Shown in pieces: positions 8,948-18,396 of a stretch of DNA of 64,000 nt; position 1 is the first letter of the stretch, and each line of letters starts with the position of its first letter. The position numbers and the translations under genes are program-made. The notes below the pieces were generated by a model, which did no database searches, was not told the origin of the DNA, and saw only the letters and a list, made by a program, of their open reading frames with translations. The DNA lies in NCBI GenBank assembly GCA_964448135.1, contig CAYUVH010000026.1, positions 24,663 to 88,662 of the forward strand, in the 5' to 3' direction. This stretch comes from CAYUVH01 sp964448135 (GTDB lineage Bacteria > Verrucomicrobiota > Verrucomicrobiia > Limisphaerales > UBA8199).

Positions 8948-9080
8948 AATCTTAACGGGGTGGGGCGAGCGTACTCGCGAGCCAGCCAGTCTCCCAAGCT
9001 TCTGGTCCCGCCGCTCGCTGTTTCTTTGACCCCGCCACCCTCCTGGGCTTTAATGTGCCGAATTACAGAGTGGTGGATCC

Positions 9081-10283
9081 ATGGCTGACACGCACCAGAC
9101 ACTCGAACCGTTGCCTTATCACGTCGAGCTGAGGGACTATCTCAAATCGCAGGAACGCGATCTGTGGAATTGGTTTGCCTCCGCCCGCGCACAGGCCGAT
9201 TACACCGAGAGCCTGCGGATGGCCCTCCTCAAATCCACCTACCGCCTGGACCCGCAGGGCCACCCGGAAATTTATGCCGGCGTCGAAGAAGTAAAATCAC
9301 GCCTCGGCCTCGAGATCCCCATCACGCTCTACCAGGCGCAAACTTCCCCCCAGCCCAACGCCGCGCTCTACTTCATCCCCGGCGAAGGCCACGTCGTTTT
9401 CTCCGGTCCCCTCCTGACCCTGCTCAACGCGGGCGAAATCAATTCCGTGCTCGGGCACGAACTGGCCCACTACCACCTCTGGCAATGGGAGAACGGCGAA
9501 CTTCACATCGCCGACCGGCTCATCCAGGCGGTGGCAGGGGATTTTCGCGCGGCCGAAAGCCACGAGCAAACTGCGCGGCGCTTCCAACTTTACACCGAGA
9601 TTTTTGCCGACCGCGGCTCCCTGCGCGCGACCGGAGATCTTCACCCTGTCATCGCCAGCCTCGTCAAAATTGAAACCGGCCTCGGCCAAGTGAGCGCGGC
9701 TGCGTATTTGAAGCAGGCCGAGGAGATCTTTTCGAAGGATCACGTGACGACGGAAGGTTTGTCGCATCCGGAGATATTCATTCGCACGCGCGCCCTCTCG
9801 CTCTGGCACGAAAAGTCGGACGAAGCGCACGGGCCGATCGTCCGCATGATCGAGGGCGCGGAGAAGTTCAGCGAACTCGATTTGCTCGCGCAGAAACGCG
9901 TCGCGAGCCGGACGCGCGAATTGCTCCGGCATTTTCTAAAACCCCGCTGGCTTCAAACTCCGGCCTTACTCGCCCACGCGAAATTCTTCTTCGAGGATTT
10001 TCAACCGGCCAGCCCAGCCACCACGTCCACTCTGGAAAACCTTGAAAACGCCGACACCGGCCTGCGCGAGTATTTCTGTTACGTGCTGCTGGATTTCGTC
10101 ACCGCCGATCCCGAGTTGGAAGACCTTCCACTCGCTGCCGCGCTCGATTTCAGCCGCGGTCTGGGCCTCGACGCGCAATTCGAGAAACTCGCCGCCCGCG
10201 AACTGAAACTGAAAGTACGCGACGTCCGCAAACTCAAGGACCAGGCGCCGGAGATGCTCGCCAAAGCGGAGGCGGACCAATGA
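9081..10283 (+). CDS. M48-type zinc metallopeptidase, partner of the large helicase
   Basis: A 400-residue protein has a clear zinc-protease motif, GHELAHYHLWQ, with H-E-x-x-H at about residues 125-129. A further Glu within EIFADRGS about 45 residues later is the likely third ligand, as in M48/gluzincin peptidases. I see no signal peptide or membrane helix, so it is probably cytoplasmic, unlike HtpX or BepA. The C-terminal half is helical and unrecognised. Its stop overlaps the start of the helicase gene (ATGA), so the two are translationally coupled and probably work together. This context resembles two-gene defence or stress modules, but that is inference. Confidence 0.88.
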   Translation: MADTHQTLEPLPYHVELRDYLKSQERDLWNWFASARAQADYTESLRMALLKSTYRLDPQGHPEIYAGVEEVKSRLGLEIPITLYQAQTSPQPNAALYFIPGEGHVVFSGPLLTLLNAGEINSVLGHELAHYHLWQWENGELHIADRLIQAVAGDFRAAESHEQTARRFQLYTEIFADRGSLRATGDLHPVIASLVKIETGLGQVSAAAYLKQAEEIFSKDHVTTEGLSHPEIFIRTRALSLWHEKSDEAHGPIVRMIEGAEKFSELDLLAQKRVASRTRELLRHFLKPRWLQTPALLAHAKFFFEDFQPASPATTSTLENLENADTGLREYFCYVLLDFVTADPELEDLPLAAALDFSRGLGLDAQFEKLAARELKLKVRDVRKLKDQAPEMLAKAEADQ

Positions 10284-13200
10284 GCGTCGCCATGCCCAAA
10301 GCTTTCCCCGAATTTCTCGAAGCCGGCATCGCCAAAGGCGGCTTCGAAATTGACGACGTGCTGGCCGCGCTGCTGCCGTTGATGAAGCAGGTCCAGGCCG
10401 CGCACCAGGGCGGCCAGGTCGCGCCGCTCGACGGCGTGAGCAGCCTCTTCGCGAATGAGAACGGCAGTCTCGCCTTCGCGCCGGAAAAAACTGCTGCCCC
10501 AACAAAGAACTCCGGCCAGGTCGATTCGCTCCAGCAAGCCGTCAGCCACGCAGTCGAAGTCGTCGCCCAATCGCGCCGCACGGCGGACGTTGACCAGCGC
10601 TCGTTGATAGTTTCAGACCTCGAAATCGGCGACGTGGCCGCGGGCATCTCGAAGCCGGTTTATCTCGAAGGCTATCGCTGCTGGGAACACGCCATCGGCC
10701 ACCACGACGAACTCACCGATATTTTCTCGCTCGGCATGTTGCTCGCCAGCCTCGGCTGCGGCCTGGATTTCTCGTCGCGAGAGGAATTGGAATTGTTCAC
10801 CACCAACCGCGAAAACCTGTTCGTCGTCCGCCGCCGTCTTAATCCGGTGCTGGCCGCTGTGATCGGGCACATGACGGAACTCAACCGTCACAAGCGCGCG
10901 CAGGACCTGGGCCAGATGATTTCGCGGCTGGAAAATTATCGCGAGCAGACCGCCGACTTCGACACCAACCTTTTCAGCCGGAAGGAATTCAAGGAATCGC
11001 CGCTCACCGGCAAACGCCGGCTCATCCAATCCCACCTGCGCGACCGGCTCTTCGAAATCTCGCGCCGCAACCGGCTGATCTATTTCAAGCCCACGCTCCA
11101 GACGCTGAACCTCACCATCGCCTCGGTGCCGGTCATGCTGGACTACCGGAACATCAAGCTCGAGCAGCTCTTCGTCTGGCACCCCGAACTCGCCGCCGCC
11201 GTGACCGACGGCGGGCCAATGTCCCTCGGCAAATATCTGCGCTTCGAAGACGCGCCCTACATACCCGGCGTCCTCGACAAAATCATCAGCGAAGCCCGCC
11301 GCGACCGCGCTGAATACGGCTTCGCCCAACTGCGTCTCGTCCTGTGTTTCCTGCGCTGGAATAATCTCAAGGAAGCAAAGGAGGAACGGATCCACTCGCC
11401 ACTCCTGCTCCTCCCCGTGGAATTGACCCGCAAGAAGGGCGTGCGCGACAATTACGTCCTCGACCCCACCAGCAGCGAAGCCGAGGTCAATCCCGCCCTG
11501 CGCCATCACCTTAAGGAAATCTACGGCCTGAATCTGCCGGAGTTCGTGGACCTCAAGGAAACGACGCTCGACCAATTTTACGATGCGCTCAAGGCGCAGA
11601 TTCAAGCCAGCGAACCCGGTGTCACCCTCAACAAGCTTGATCGTCCGCAAATCGAACTTATTCACGAGAAAGCACGCCAGCGCGTGGATCAATATCGCCG
11701 CCGCCTGAAACTGCAGGCCCGCAAATCCCGCGCGACCGTCAAACCCGATTACAGCTACGACCGCGAAAATCTTCGCCCGCTTGGCCTGCAGCTTTTCCTC
11801 CAAAAAGTCCGGCCCGCGCCCATGCCCATGCGCGATGCCGCCGGCGCGCCGCCTGCCCCGCGCCTGCCGCACGTCGTTGAACCGCCCGCCGCGGGGGAAA
11901 CCGGCAAAGTCCTCGAAATTGAAAGACAGACGTTCGCCTTGCGCGACGGCGACAACCAAAACCCCTACTCCTGGGACTTCGATCTTTGCAGCCTGACGCT
12001 CGGCAATTTCAATTATCGCAAGATGACACTGGTCCGGGATTATTCCCGGCTCATCGAGACCGACATGGCCAGCGGCGCGTTCGACCGCGTTTTCTCTCTT
12101 TCACCGCGTCCCACCGAAGAAGCCCCGCCGCCGCTCGAACTGACCGACCAACACCTCGTCATTTCCTGCGACGCCACGCAGGCCTCGGCCATCAGCCGCG
12201 CGCGCACCGGCGCGAGCTACATCATCCAGGGCCCGCCCGGCACCGGCAAATCCCAGACCATCACCAATCTCATCGCGGATTATGTCGCGCGCGGCAAGCG
12301 GGTGCTGTTCGTATGCGAAAAACGCGCGGCCATTGACGTTGTGTTTCATCGCTTGCGCCAACAGGGCCTCGATGAGTTGTGCTGCCTGATTCACGATTCG
12401 CAGACGGACAAGAAAGCCTTCATCCAGAATCTCAAGCAGACCTACGAGCAATTTCTCAATCCCGCCGGCGTGGATGCCGAAGCTGAAGACGTCCGCCGCA
12501 AGAACTTGAACGCGATGGAGCAGGACCTCGCCAGCCTGCGGCGGTTTTCCGAAGTCATGCGCGAAGCGCAGGCGCACACCGGCATCCCGTTGCGTTCGCT
12601 GCTGCATCGCCTCATCGAGTTGCGGGCAGGCAAAGAACTCCCGCCCGAAGTTGAAGATCTCCTGCCGGAATACCCTCTTTGGCTCCAGCATGGCGAACTC
12701 ATCACCCGCCTGCAATCCACCCTCACCGAACTCGACGAAGATCTTTGCTTTGCGCGGCACCCTCTGCGCTGGCTCGGCAAAGGCGTGTTGCAGGCCGACC
12801 GTCCGCTGGAAGCGCTCACGAAAAATCTCGATCGCGGCGAAGACCTGCTCGACGGCATCGAAAGCGCCCTCGAACTCTCCGGCCTGCCCGGCGAGTTGTG
12901 GGACACCTTCGCGGAAATCCAGGCGATCCTCGAATTCGCCGTACTCGCCCAACCGCTCGCCGAGCGCAACCTGCTGGGCATCCTCACCCACGGCCCCGCC
13001 GAAGAGTCCTTCAACACGCTGGTCGCCGACCTCGACAAAAAGGCCCGCGCTTTCCAGAAGGCCCGCGAAAAAACCACCGCCTGGCGCGATTCGCTTTCGC
13101 CCGACGACACCGACAATGCTCTCGCGCAGGCGAAGTCGTTCGAGAAATCCCTCTTCCGTTTCATTCAGCCCGCGTTCTGGCGTCTGAAGAAAACGCTGCA

Positions 13201-15838
13201 AGCGCGTTACGATTTCTCCGGCCACGCCGTCGCACCCGCGTGGAGTAAAATCCTCGGCGACCTCGCCGCCTGCCACAAAGCCCGCGCCGAATGGGAAGCC
13301 CTTAGCGCTCAGGCCGCCTCCGCGTGGCACGTGAACGACGTGGACGCGTTCCGCTCGCAGGTCCTGGAACTCAAAAACGACCAGCGTCTCGCCCACCCGT
13401 CCATCAAAGCCCTGATCAACCTGCTCGCGAAAAACGACGACGCCAAAAAGCTCATCGAAAATCTCGTCGCCATTCAAAGGCAGTTCAGCGAACTCGACGC
13501 CATCCTCGGCGAAGCGCTCGCCGAGTACGAACAGTTCGAATTTCCGCAACTGGCCGAAGTCCTGTCCAAACTCCGCGAGCAGACCAGCCTTCTCGCCGAA
13601 TTGTCTCCGATCCTCTCCGAACTGGCGGATCTGCCCGAAGCTTTCACCCACGCCTTGCGCCACGCGGAAGTTCCGCTGAACGAATTCGAAGCGGCCGTCG
13701 GCAATAAGAGCGTCCGCCAGGTTTATCGCGAGGACCGCGCGGCCAGCCGCTTCGAAGGCCGCACGCTGGTGCGCCGCATGGAGCAGTTGGAAAAGCGCTA
13801 TCGCGACTGGCTCGGCCAAAACGCCCGCTGCCTGCGCATGGCCGTTCGGCGGAAATTTCTTGAGCACGTCAACATCTCCTCGCTCCCCGCCGCGCAACTC
13901 ACGCCGGAACAGAAGGCCTTCAAGAAATCCTACGCCGCCGGCCGGCGCGATCTGGAACACGAGTTCGGCAAGACCATGCGCTTTAAATCCATCCGCGACC
14001 TCGCCGCCGGCGACACCGGCCAGGTCGTGCAGGATTTGAAACCGATCTGGCTCATGAGTCCGCTAAGCGTTTCCGACACGCTGCCGCTCGATCCGGATTT
14101 GTTCGACGTCGTCATCTTCGACGAAGCCAGCCAGATTCCGATGGAGGAGGCCGTGCCCGCGATTTATCGCTCGCATCAGACGATTGTCGTCGGCGACGAA
14201 ATGCAATTGCCGCCCACCACCTTCTTCGCCAGTGCCCGCACGGAAGACGAAACCGTTCTCGTCGAGGAAGACGGCGACCGCTTCGAGGTGGACCTGGACT
14301 CGGACAGTTTCCTGACGCAATCCGCGCAGAATCTTCCGTCCACTCTCCTCGCGTGGCACTACCGCAGCCGCTACGAAGCGCTCATCAGCTTTTCGAACTC
14401 CGCCTTTTACAGTGGCAACCTTTACACCATTCCCGACCGCCAGCGCCCCGTCGCCGACGGTCCGGAACTGCTCGTCACCGCGAAGGAAGATGCCGCCGCC
14501 AACGTGGACGCCCTGCTCGCGCGCAGCGTGAGTTTTCATTTCATGTCGAACGGCGTCTATGAAGATCGCCGCAACCCCAACGAAGCCGCCTACATCGCCC
14601 AACTCGTGCGGAACATTCTCCAGCGCGGCACCGGCCTGAGCATCGGTCTCGTCGCATTTTCAGAAGCGCAGCAGGGCGAGATTGAATCCGCCCTCTCCGT
14701 GCTCGCCGGCGAGGACGCCGACTTTTCCGCGCGACTCGAAAGCGAATACGTTCGCGAGGAAAATGACGTCTTCTGCGGCCTCTTCGTGAAAAACCTGGAA
14801 AATGTCCAGGGCGACGAGCGCGACATCATCATCATGAGCGTGTGCTACGGCCATGACGCCGGCGGCCGCATGCTCATGAACTTCGGCCCCATCAACCAGC
14901 GCGGCGGCGAAAAGCGGTTGAACGTCATCTTCTCGCGCGCCAAGCATCACATGGCGATCGTCAGCTCCATCCGCCACCATGACATCACCAACGATTACAA
15001 CGACGGCGCGAGCAGTCTTAAGAATTTCCTCCAATACGCCGAAGCCGTTTCCAAGGGCGACGAATCCACCGCGCGCCGCGTGCTCGAAAATCTCAACCCC
15101 CTCAGTCGCAAAGCCCTCGCGCCCTTGAGCAAAGGCGACGCCGTCGTCGAACAACTAGCCGCCGCCCTGCGCCAGCGCGGCTACGAAGTGGACCTGAACG
15201 TCGGCCAGTCCCGTTTCCGTTGCGACCTCGGCGTCCGTGGCAAGACGGACTCCCTCTACCAACTCGGCATCCTCGTGGACACGGACGGCCATTACGCCAA
15301 TCCAAACGTCCTCGACCGCTACCTGATGCAACCCTCCATCCTCCGCGCGTTCGGCTGGCGCTTCGCCCTCGTGCTTACGAAAGACTGGTACCACACCCCC
15401 GATGACGTCCTCGCTCGCCTCGAAAAACTCCTGCGCGGCGAATCGCCCGAACCCGACCCGGCTGCCGAGCCCGAGGAAGAAGCCCCTTTCACGCCCGCGA
15501 ACGCGGAAATAAAACAACCGGAATCGCCCGCCCCCGCAACGGCTGCGACACCCGAGATCCCGGAGCCAACCGCGGCAGCGAGCGCACCCTCAACTACAAC
15601 GACGCCCGCAAAGCCCCAAACCCCTGCCATCACCCGCAGCTTTGAATTCATCGGCGGCGGCTCCCGTAAATTCTGGGAAATCTCAATCGCCGACAACTCC
15701 CTCACCGTGCGCTTCGGCCGCATCGGCACCGCCGGCCAGACCCAGACCCGATCCTACGCCGACGCCGCCAAAGCCCGACGCGAGGCCGATACCCTGATCG
15801 CAGAGAAATTGAAAAAAGGTTACGTCGAGAAACACTGA
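10280..15838 (+). CDS. DUF4011-type superfamily 1 helicase with PD-(D/E)XK nuclease and WGR domain
   Basis: A very large cytoplasmic protein (1852 aa). Residues about 125-185 look like a degenerate protein-kinase C-lobe (PVYLEGY... TDIFSLGMLLASLG). From about 245 a DUF4011-like region begins (HLRDRLFEISRRNRLIYF). The helicase core has Walker A GPPGTGKSQT (about 650), Walker B VVIFDEASQ (about 1277), GDEMQLPPT (about 1305), VQGDERDIIIMSV (about 1508) and RLNVIFSRAK (about 1550). A long helical insertion lies between the two core lobes. Residues about 1620-1720 form a Vsr/MTES_1575-like nuclease (RCDLGV... GILVDTDGHY). After a Pro/Ala linker, residues about 1785-1850 form a WGR domain (SRKFWEI... 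FGRIGTAGQ). Similar DUF4011-helicase-Vsr proteins have been reported as antiphage genes; the WGR end and M48 partner are less usual. Confidence 0.92.
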   Translation: MSVAMPKAFPEFLEAGIAKGGFEIDDVLAALLPLMKQVQAAHQGGQVAPLDGVSSLFANENGSLAFAPEKTAAPTKNSGQVDSLQQAVSHAVEVVAQSRRTADVDQRSLIVSDLEIGDVAAGISKPVYLEGYRCWEHAIGHHDELTDIFSLGMLLASLGCGLDFSSREELELFTTNRENLFVVRRRLNPVLAAVIGHMTELNRHKRAQDLGQMISRLENYREQTADFDTNLFSRKEFKESPLTGKRRLIQSHLRDRLFEISRRNRLIYFKPTLQTLNLTIASVPVMLDYRNIKLEQLFVWHPELAAAVTDGGPMSLGKYLRFEDAPYIPGVLDKIISEARRDRAEYGFAQLRLVLCFLRWNNLKEAKEERIHSPLLLLPVELTRKKGVRDNYVLDPTSSEAEVNPALRHHLKEIYGLNLPEFVDLKETTLDQFYDALKAQIQASEPGVTLNKLDRPQIELIHEKARQRVDQYRRRLKLQARKSRATVKPDYSYDRENLRPLGLQLFLQKVRPAPMPMRDAAGAPPAPRLPHVVEPPAAGETGKVLEIERQTFALRDGDNQNPYSWDFDLCSLTLGNFNYRKMTLVRDYSRLIETDMASGAFDRVFSLSPRPTEEAPPPLELTDQHLVISCDATQASAISRARTGASYIIQGPPGTGKSQTITNLIADYVARGKRVLFVCEKRAAIDVVFHRLRQQGLDELCCLIHDSQTDKKAFIQNLKQTYEQFLNPAGVDAEAEDVRRKNLNAMEQDLASLRRFSEVMREAQAHTGIPLRSLLHRLIELRAGKELPPEVEDLLPEYPLWLQHGELITRLQSTLTELDEDLCFARHPLRWLGKGVLQADRPLEALTKNLDRGEDLLDGIESALELSGLPGELWDTFAEIQAILEFAVLAQPLAERNLLGILTHGPAEESFNTLVADLDKKARAFQKAREKTTAWRDSLSPDDTDNALAQAKSFEKSLFRFIQPAFWRLKKTLQARYDFSGHAVAPAWSKILGDLAACHKARAEWEALSAQAASAWHVNDVDAFRSQVLELKNDQRLAHPSIKALINLLAKNDDAKKLIENLVAIQRQFSELDAILGEALAEYEQFEFPQLAEVLSKLREQTSLLAELSPILSELADLPEAFTHALRHAEVPLNEFEAAVGNKSVRQVYREDRAASRFEGRTLVRRMEQLEKRYRDWLGQNARCLRMAVRRKFLEHVNISSLPAAQLTPEQKAFKKSYAAGRRDLEHEFGKTMRFKSIRDLAAGDTGQVVQDLKPIWLMSPLSVSDTLPLDPDLFDVVIFDEASQIPMEEAVPAIYRSHQTIVVGDEMQLPPTTFFASARTEDETVLVEEDGDRFEVDLDSDSFLTQSAQNLPSTLLAWHYRSRYEALISFSNSAFYSGNLYTIPDRQRPVADGPELLVTAKEDAAANVDALLARSVSFHFMSNGVYEDRRNPNEAAYIAQLVRNILQRGTGLSIGLVAFSEAQQGEIESALSVLAGEDADFSARLESEYVREENDVFCGLFVKNLENVQGDERDIIIMSVCYGHDAGGRMLMNFGPINQRGGEKRLNVIFSRAKHHMAIVSSIRHHDITNDYNDGASSLKNFLQYAEAVSKGDESTARRVLENLNPLSRKALAPLSKGDAVVEQLAAALRQRGYEVDLNVGQSRFRCDLGVRGKTDSLYQLGILVDTDGHYANPNVLDRYLMQPSILRAFGWRFALVLTKDWYHTPDDVLARLEKLLRGESPEPDPAAEPEEEAPFTPANAEIKQPESPAPATAATPEIPEPTAAASAPSTTTTPAKPQTPAITRSFEFIGGGSRKFWEISIADNSLTVRFGRIGTAGQTQTRSYADAAKARREADTLIAEKLKKGYVEKH

Positions 15839-15888
15839 CCGCGTGACTTTTTGCTGGTCGCGCGGCGCGGCGCGGCGAAAATAGCTTG

Positions 15889-16650
15889 ATGGAAGCGAAC
15901 CAACCAAAGCTCATCGAGTTTCTCCGCGCGGCCAAAAAGATACTGATCTTCACCGGCGCCGGCATCTCGACTGGCAGCGGCATCCAGGATTTTCGCGGGC
16001 CCGAGGGCGTTTGGAAAAAACGCCAGCCGGTCTATTACCATGACTTCATGCGTTCCGAGCCTGCCCGCATCGAGCACTGGGATTACAAACTCGAAGCCTG
16101 GCCCTCCTTCAAAGCCGCGAAACCCAATGCCACACACGAAGCCATTGTTCAACTCGAGCGCGCCGGCAAAGTCCTCGCCGTAGTGACGCAAAACATAGAC
16201 GGCCTCCACACCCGCGCCGGAACTTCCGCCGAGAAACTCGTCGAATTGCACGGCACGAACAGTTTCGTGGAATGCCAGACCTGCGGAAAACTCTCCGATC
16301 CCGAACCGTACTTCGCCGCCTTCAGCAAGACTCGCCAGCCCCCGCTCTGCGAGTGCGGCGGCTTTCTCAAACCCGCCACCATCAGCTTCGGCCAAAACCT
16401 CCGCAACGAAGACATCCTTCGCGCAGAAGCCGCCGCGCAGAAGGCTGATTTTGCGATTTCGCTGGGCTCGACGTTATCAGTGCATCCGGCGGCGGATATT
16501 CCGCTGCTCGCCGCCGCCCGCGGCGTGCCCTACGTCGTCATCAACCGCGGCGAGACCGAACACGATGGGCGGGAGGAAGTCTCGCTGCGGATTGAGGGAG
16601 ATGTAGGGGAGGTCTTTCCCAGCGCGGTTAGAGCAGCGCTGGGAAAATGA
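15889..16650 (+). CDS. Sir2-family NAD-dependent protein deacylase
   Basis: This is a canonical sirtuin fold with the NAD-binding motif GAGISTGSGIQDFRG, QNIDGLHTRAG, and catalytic His in ELHGTNS. The zinc site has CQTC and then CEC (LCECGGFLKP), so the second pair is C-x-C rather than C-x-x-C, a small oddity. At 253 residues it has no added effector domain, so it looks like a protein deacetylase/deacylase rather than a defence NADase. The ATG at 15889 is preferred over the TTG just upstream. It follows the helicase by about 50 bases on the same strand and may be co-transcribed, but functional linkage is unproven. Confidence 0.93.
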   Translation: MEANQPKLIEFLRAAKKILIFTGAGISTGSGIQDFRGPEGVWKKRQPVYYHDFMRSEPARIEHWDYKLEAWPSFKAAKPNATHEAIVQLERAGKVLAVVTQNIDGLHTRAGTSAEKLVELHGTNSFVECQTCGKLSDPEPYFAAFSKTRQPPLCECGGFLKPATISFGQNLRNEDILRAEAAAQKADFAISLGSTLSVHPAADIPLLAAARGVPYVVINRGETEHDGREEVSLRIEGDVGEVFPSAVRAALGK

Positions 16651-16776
16651 CGAAGCACGAATGACGAAATCCGAAAGAATGACGAATGACCGAAGCACAA
16701 ATGTCTCTTCGGCCACCTGATTCGGAATTCTGGCTTCGTGCTTCTTTCGGGATTCGTCATTCGTGCTTCGGAATTC
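16648..16776. repeat. Inverted 'GACGAAGCACGAATGAC' phrase repeat
   Basis: A run built from ATGACGAAGCACGAATGACG units is followed about 60 bases later by its inverted copy (GGATTCGTCATTCGTGCTTC), so the region can form a large stem-loop between the convergent sirtuin and YcfL genes. The same words recur at 63745-63795. It could serve as a terminator or be a MITE-like remnant. Confidence 0.65.
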
Positions 16777-17202
16777 CTACCGCGCCTGTCTTACTCGTAT
16801 GGTGTAGCGCTTCGCCAGATTGTTCATCGATACAAACTTCACCTGCTCCGTCGCATTCTCGGTAAGAATCAGCGTCTGAAACGGCGTCTCATCTCCGATC
16901 GAAACCCCGTTCATATCCTTGAACACGCAATTCACCTGCACTTCGATCCGGCGGTTCTCGCGGTTGCGTAATTGCGCGATCACTTCCAGCCGACCGTCCT
17001 CCACCACGCGCGCGTACGGCTGCCCGGTCGACGTGACCGAGTATTGCACGCCGGGATCCAGCAATACGACGGGTTCGCTGCTTTCGTAAGCCGGTGTTTT
17101 CGGCGTCTGGGGCAGGTAGGGGCCTTTGTCATGGGTGGAACATCCGACGACAAAAAGCGCGGCGGAGCCGATGACGAGAGCGGAAGCGATGGTGGTTTTC
17201 AT
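16777..17202 (-). CDS. ycfL: YcfL-family (DUF1425) lipoprotein
   Basis: A 141-residue lipoprotein with signal peptide and lipobox (LFVVGCS). Its body matches YcfL-like proteins: RLEVIAQLRNRENRRIEVQVNCVFKD... GDETPFQTLIL, a single immunoglobulin-like beta domain. It is the last gene of a cluster in which the start overlaps the previous stop (ATGA). In enterobacteria ycfL lies next to lpoB, and in many other bacteria a COG3014 gene sits between or beside them, exactly as here. It acts in the periplasm or on the outer membrane; the specific role is unknown but is probably linked to peptidoglycan synthesis control. Stop TAG. Confidence 0.85.
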   Translation of the reverse strand: MKTTIASALVIGSAALFVVGCSTHDKGPYLPQTPKTPAYESSEPVVLLDPGVQYSVTSTGQPYARVVEDGRLEVIAQLRNRENRRIEVQVNCVFKDMNGVSIGDETPFQTLILTENATEQVKFVSMNNLAKRYTIRVRQAR

Positions 17203-18389
17203 AAGGTTTGTGGAGTTACGGACTGGTCGCTGAGAAAGACGATTTTCTGCGGGCCCGACGCGGGAATATCCAGCGTGATGTTTTTCGTGAAGGTCGGCAC
17301 GACGTTCCCACGCGCGTCGAGAAATTCCACGGTCATCTGATGCTGCCCCGCGGACATGGTGAGCGAGATGAAGCTGACGTATTGCGGCAGGTTGTCCCAG
17401 GCACGAATGTCCGCCTCAGGCGTGGTGGCGGCGGCGACAATTTTGCTGACCAATCCCACGGCCGCGATTCCCAGGCCGACTTCCTGCGCCGTGCGATTGC
17501 CGCTCACCGCCGCCGTCGTGAGCCCGCCGATCAATGCCACGTTGCCGACTGTGTCGGTGGTGCGTTTGAAGACAGCTTTGTTCGCCAGCACATGATCCAT
17601 GGCACGGCCGCCGCGCGTGGTCGCCTGGAAATTGACGTCGTCGCACGGTGCGACCGGTTGAACGAGGTTTCCCACTTTGACGCGCGCGGAGAACACCGGC
17701 GACGGCCGCGTGCGAATGCGCAATTCCTCGCCATACTGGCCGGTGCGATATTTCACTGGTCCGGGACCAAATTCCAACAGCAGCAGCACATTCGCCTTCA
17801 GGTTGTAGTCCGGCAGTTGAATGTTCTTCGCATTCGCGCGTGCGCGCTTCAACGCGTCGGCGCCGTCGCCGCCCAATTCCGCGGTGATGTAGCCGTCGAG
17901 ATAATCCGGCAGCACCCAGTCGCCCGCGTATTCCTGCTTCTCCGCGTCGCTGTCCTCGAACTCAGCGCTGCGAAAACACGCGCGCGCATTGTCCGGCTCG
18001 CCATCCATCCAATAGATGACGCCGCGATAAAAATACGCCATGGAGCGCTCATAGGGTTCGCCGATGAAGGTCTTCCGCGCCTCCTTCGAAAAATAACTGC
18101 GCGACTTCCGCGCTTCGGCGTCCTTCCCGTAAACCCCTTGCAGCGTCAGGATGCAATCATCCAGCAACTTCTTCGCGTCCGCATAATTCCCCCGCCGCAT
18201 GTCTGCCACCGCGAGGCGATACTGCCACAGCACCTTGTCGCGCGGCGGGCCATTGGCGATGGCGTTGGGCGCGTCCACCATCACGTCGCCCGTGAGCGGG
18301 AGCGGCTTCGTCGTGGAACAGCCGCACAGCGCGAGCAGCGCCGTCGCCAGCAGAATTAGCCAGGCGGATTTCACAGCAAGCCGCTTCAA
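17199..18389 (-). CDS. COG3014-type lipoprotein in LpoB cluster
   Basis: A 396-residue lipoprotein (lipobox LALCGCS) with a helical, TPR-like N-terminal half (YRLAVADMRRGNYADAKKLLDDCI... MAYFYRGVIYWMDGEPDNARACFRSAE). The C-terminal half is beta-rich, with a glycine/alanine membrane-like segment (VGNVALIGGLTTAAVSGNRTAQEVGLGIAAVGLVSKIVAAATTP). This pattern matches the uncharacterised COG3014 family that accompanies YcfL and LpoB. No ATG is present near the signal peptide; TTG at 18389 is the best start, with a GTG five codons on. It lies 7 bases after lpoB and overlaps ycfL, so it is part of one operon. It probably acts at the outer membrane. Confidence 0.82.
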   Translation of the reverse strand: MKRLAVKSAWLILLATALLALCGCSTTKPLPLTGDVMVDAPNAIANGPPRDKVLWQYRLAVADMRRGNYADAKKLLDDCILTLQGVYGKDAEARKSRSYFSKEARKTFIGEPYERSMAYFYRGVIYWMDGEPDNARACFRSAEFEDSDAEKQEYAGDWVLPDYLDGYITAELGGDGADALKRARANAKNIQLPDYNLKANVLLLLEFGPGPVKYRTGQYGEELRIRTRPSPVFSARVKVGNLVQPVAPCDDVNFQATTRGGRAMDHVLANKAVFKRTTDTVGNVALIGGLTTAAVSGNRTAQEVGLGIAAVGLVSKIVAAATTPEADIRAWDNLPQYVSFISLTMSAGQHQMTVEFLDARGNVVPTFTKNITLDIPASGPQKIVFLSDQSVTPQTL

Positions 18390-18396
18390 AGCGGGC

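Noticed and set aside
12101..13960. A 619-residue minus-strand open frame inside the helicase gene
   Set aside because: It is antisense to a well-supported helicase and has no conserved motif; it is a GC-bias shadow.
15889..16650. Sirtuin as a third member of a defence module
   Set aside because: It is a plain deacylase-type sirtuin with a normal zinc site and no effector domain, and spacing alone does not prove a link.
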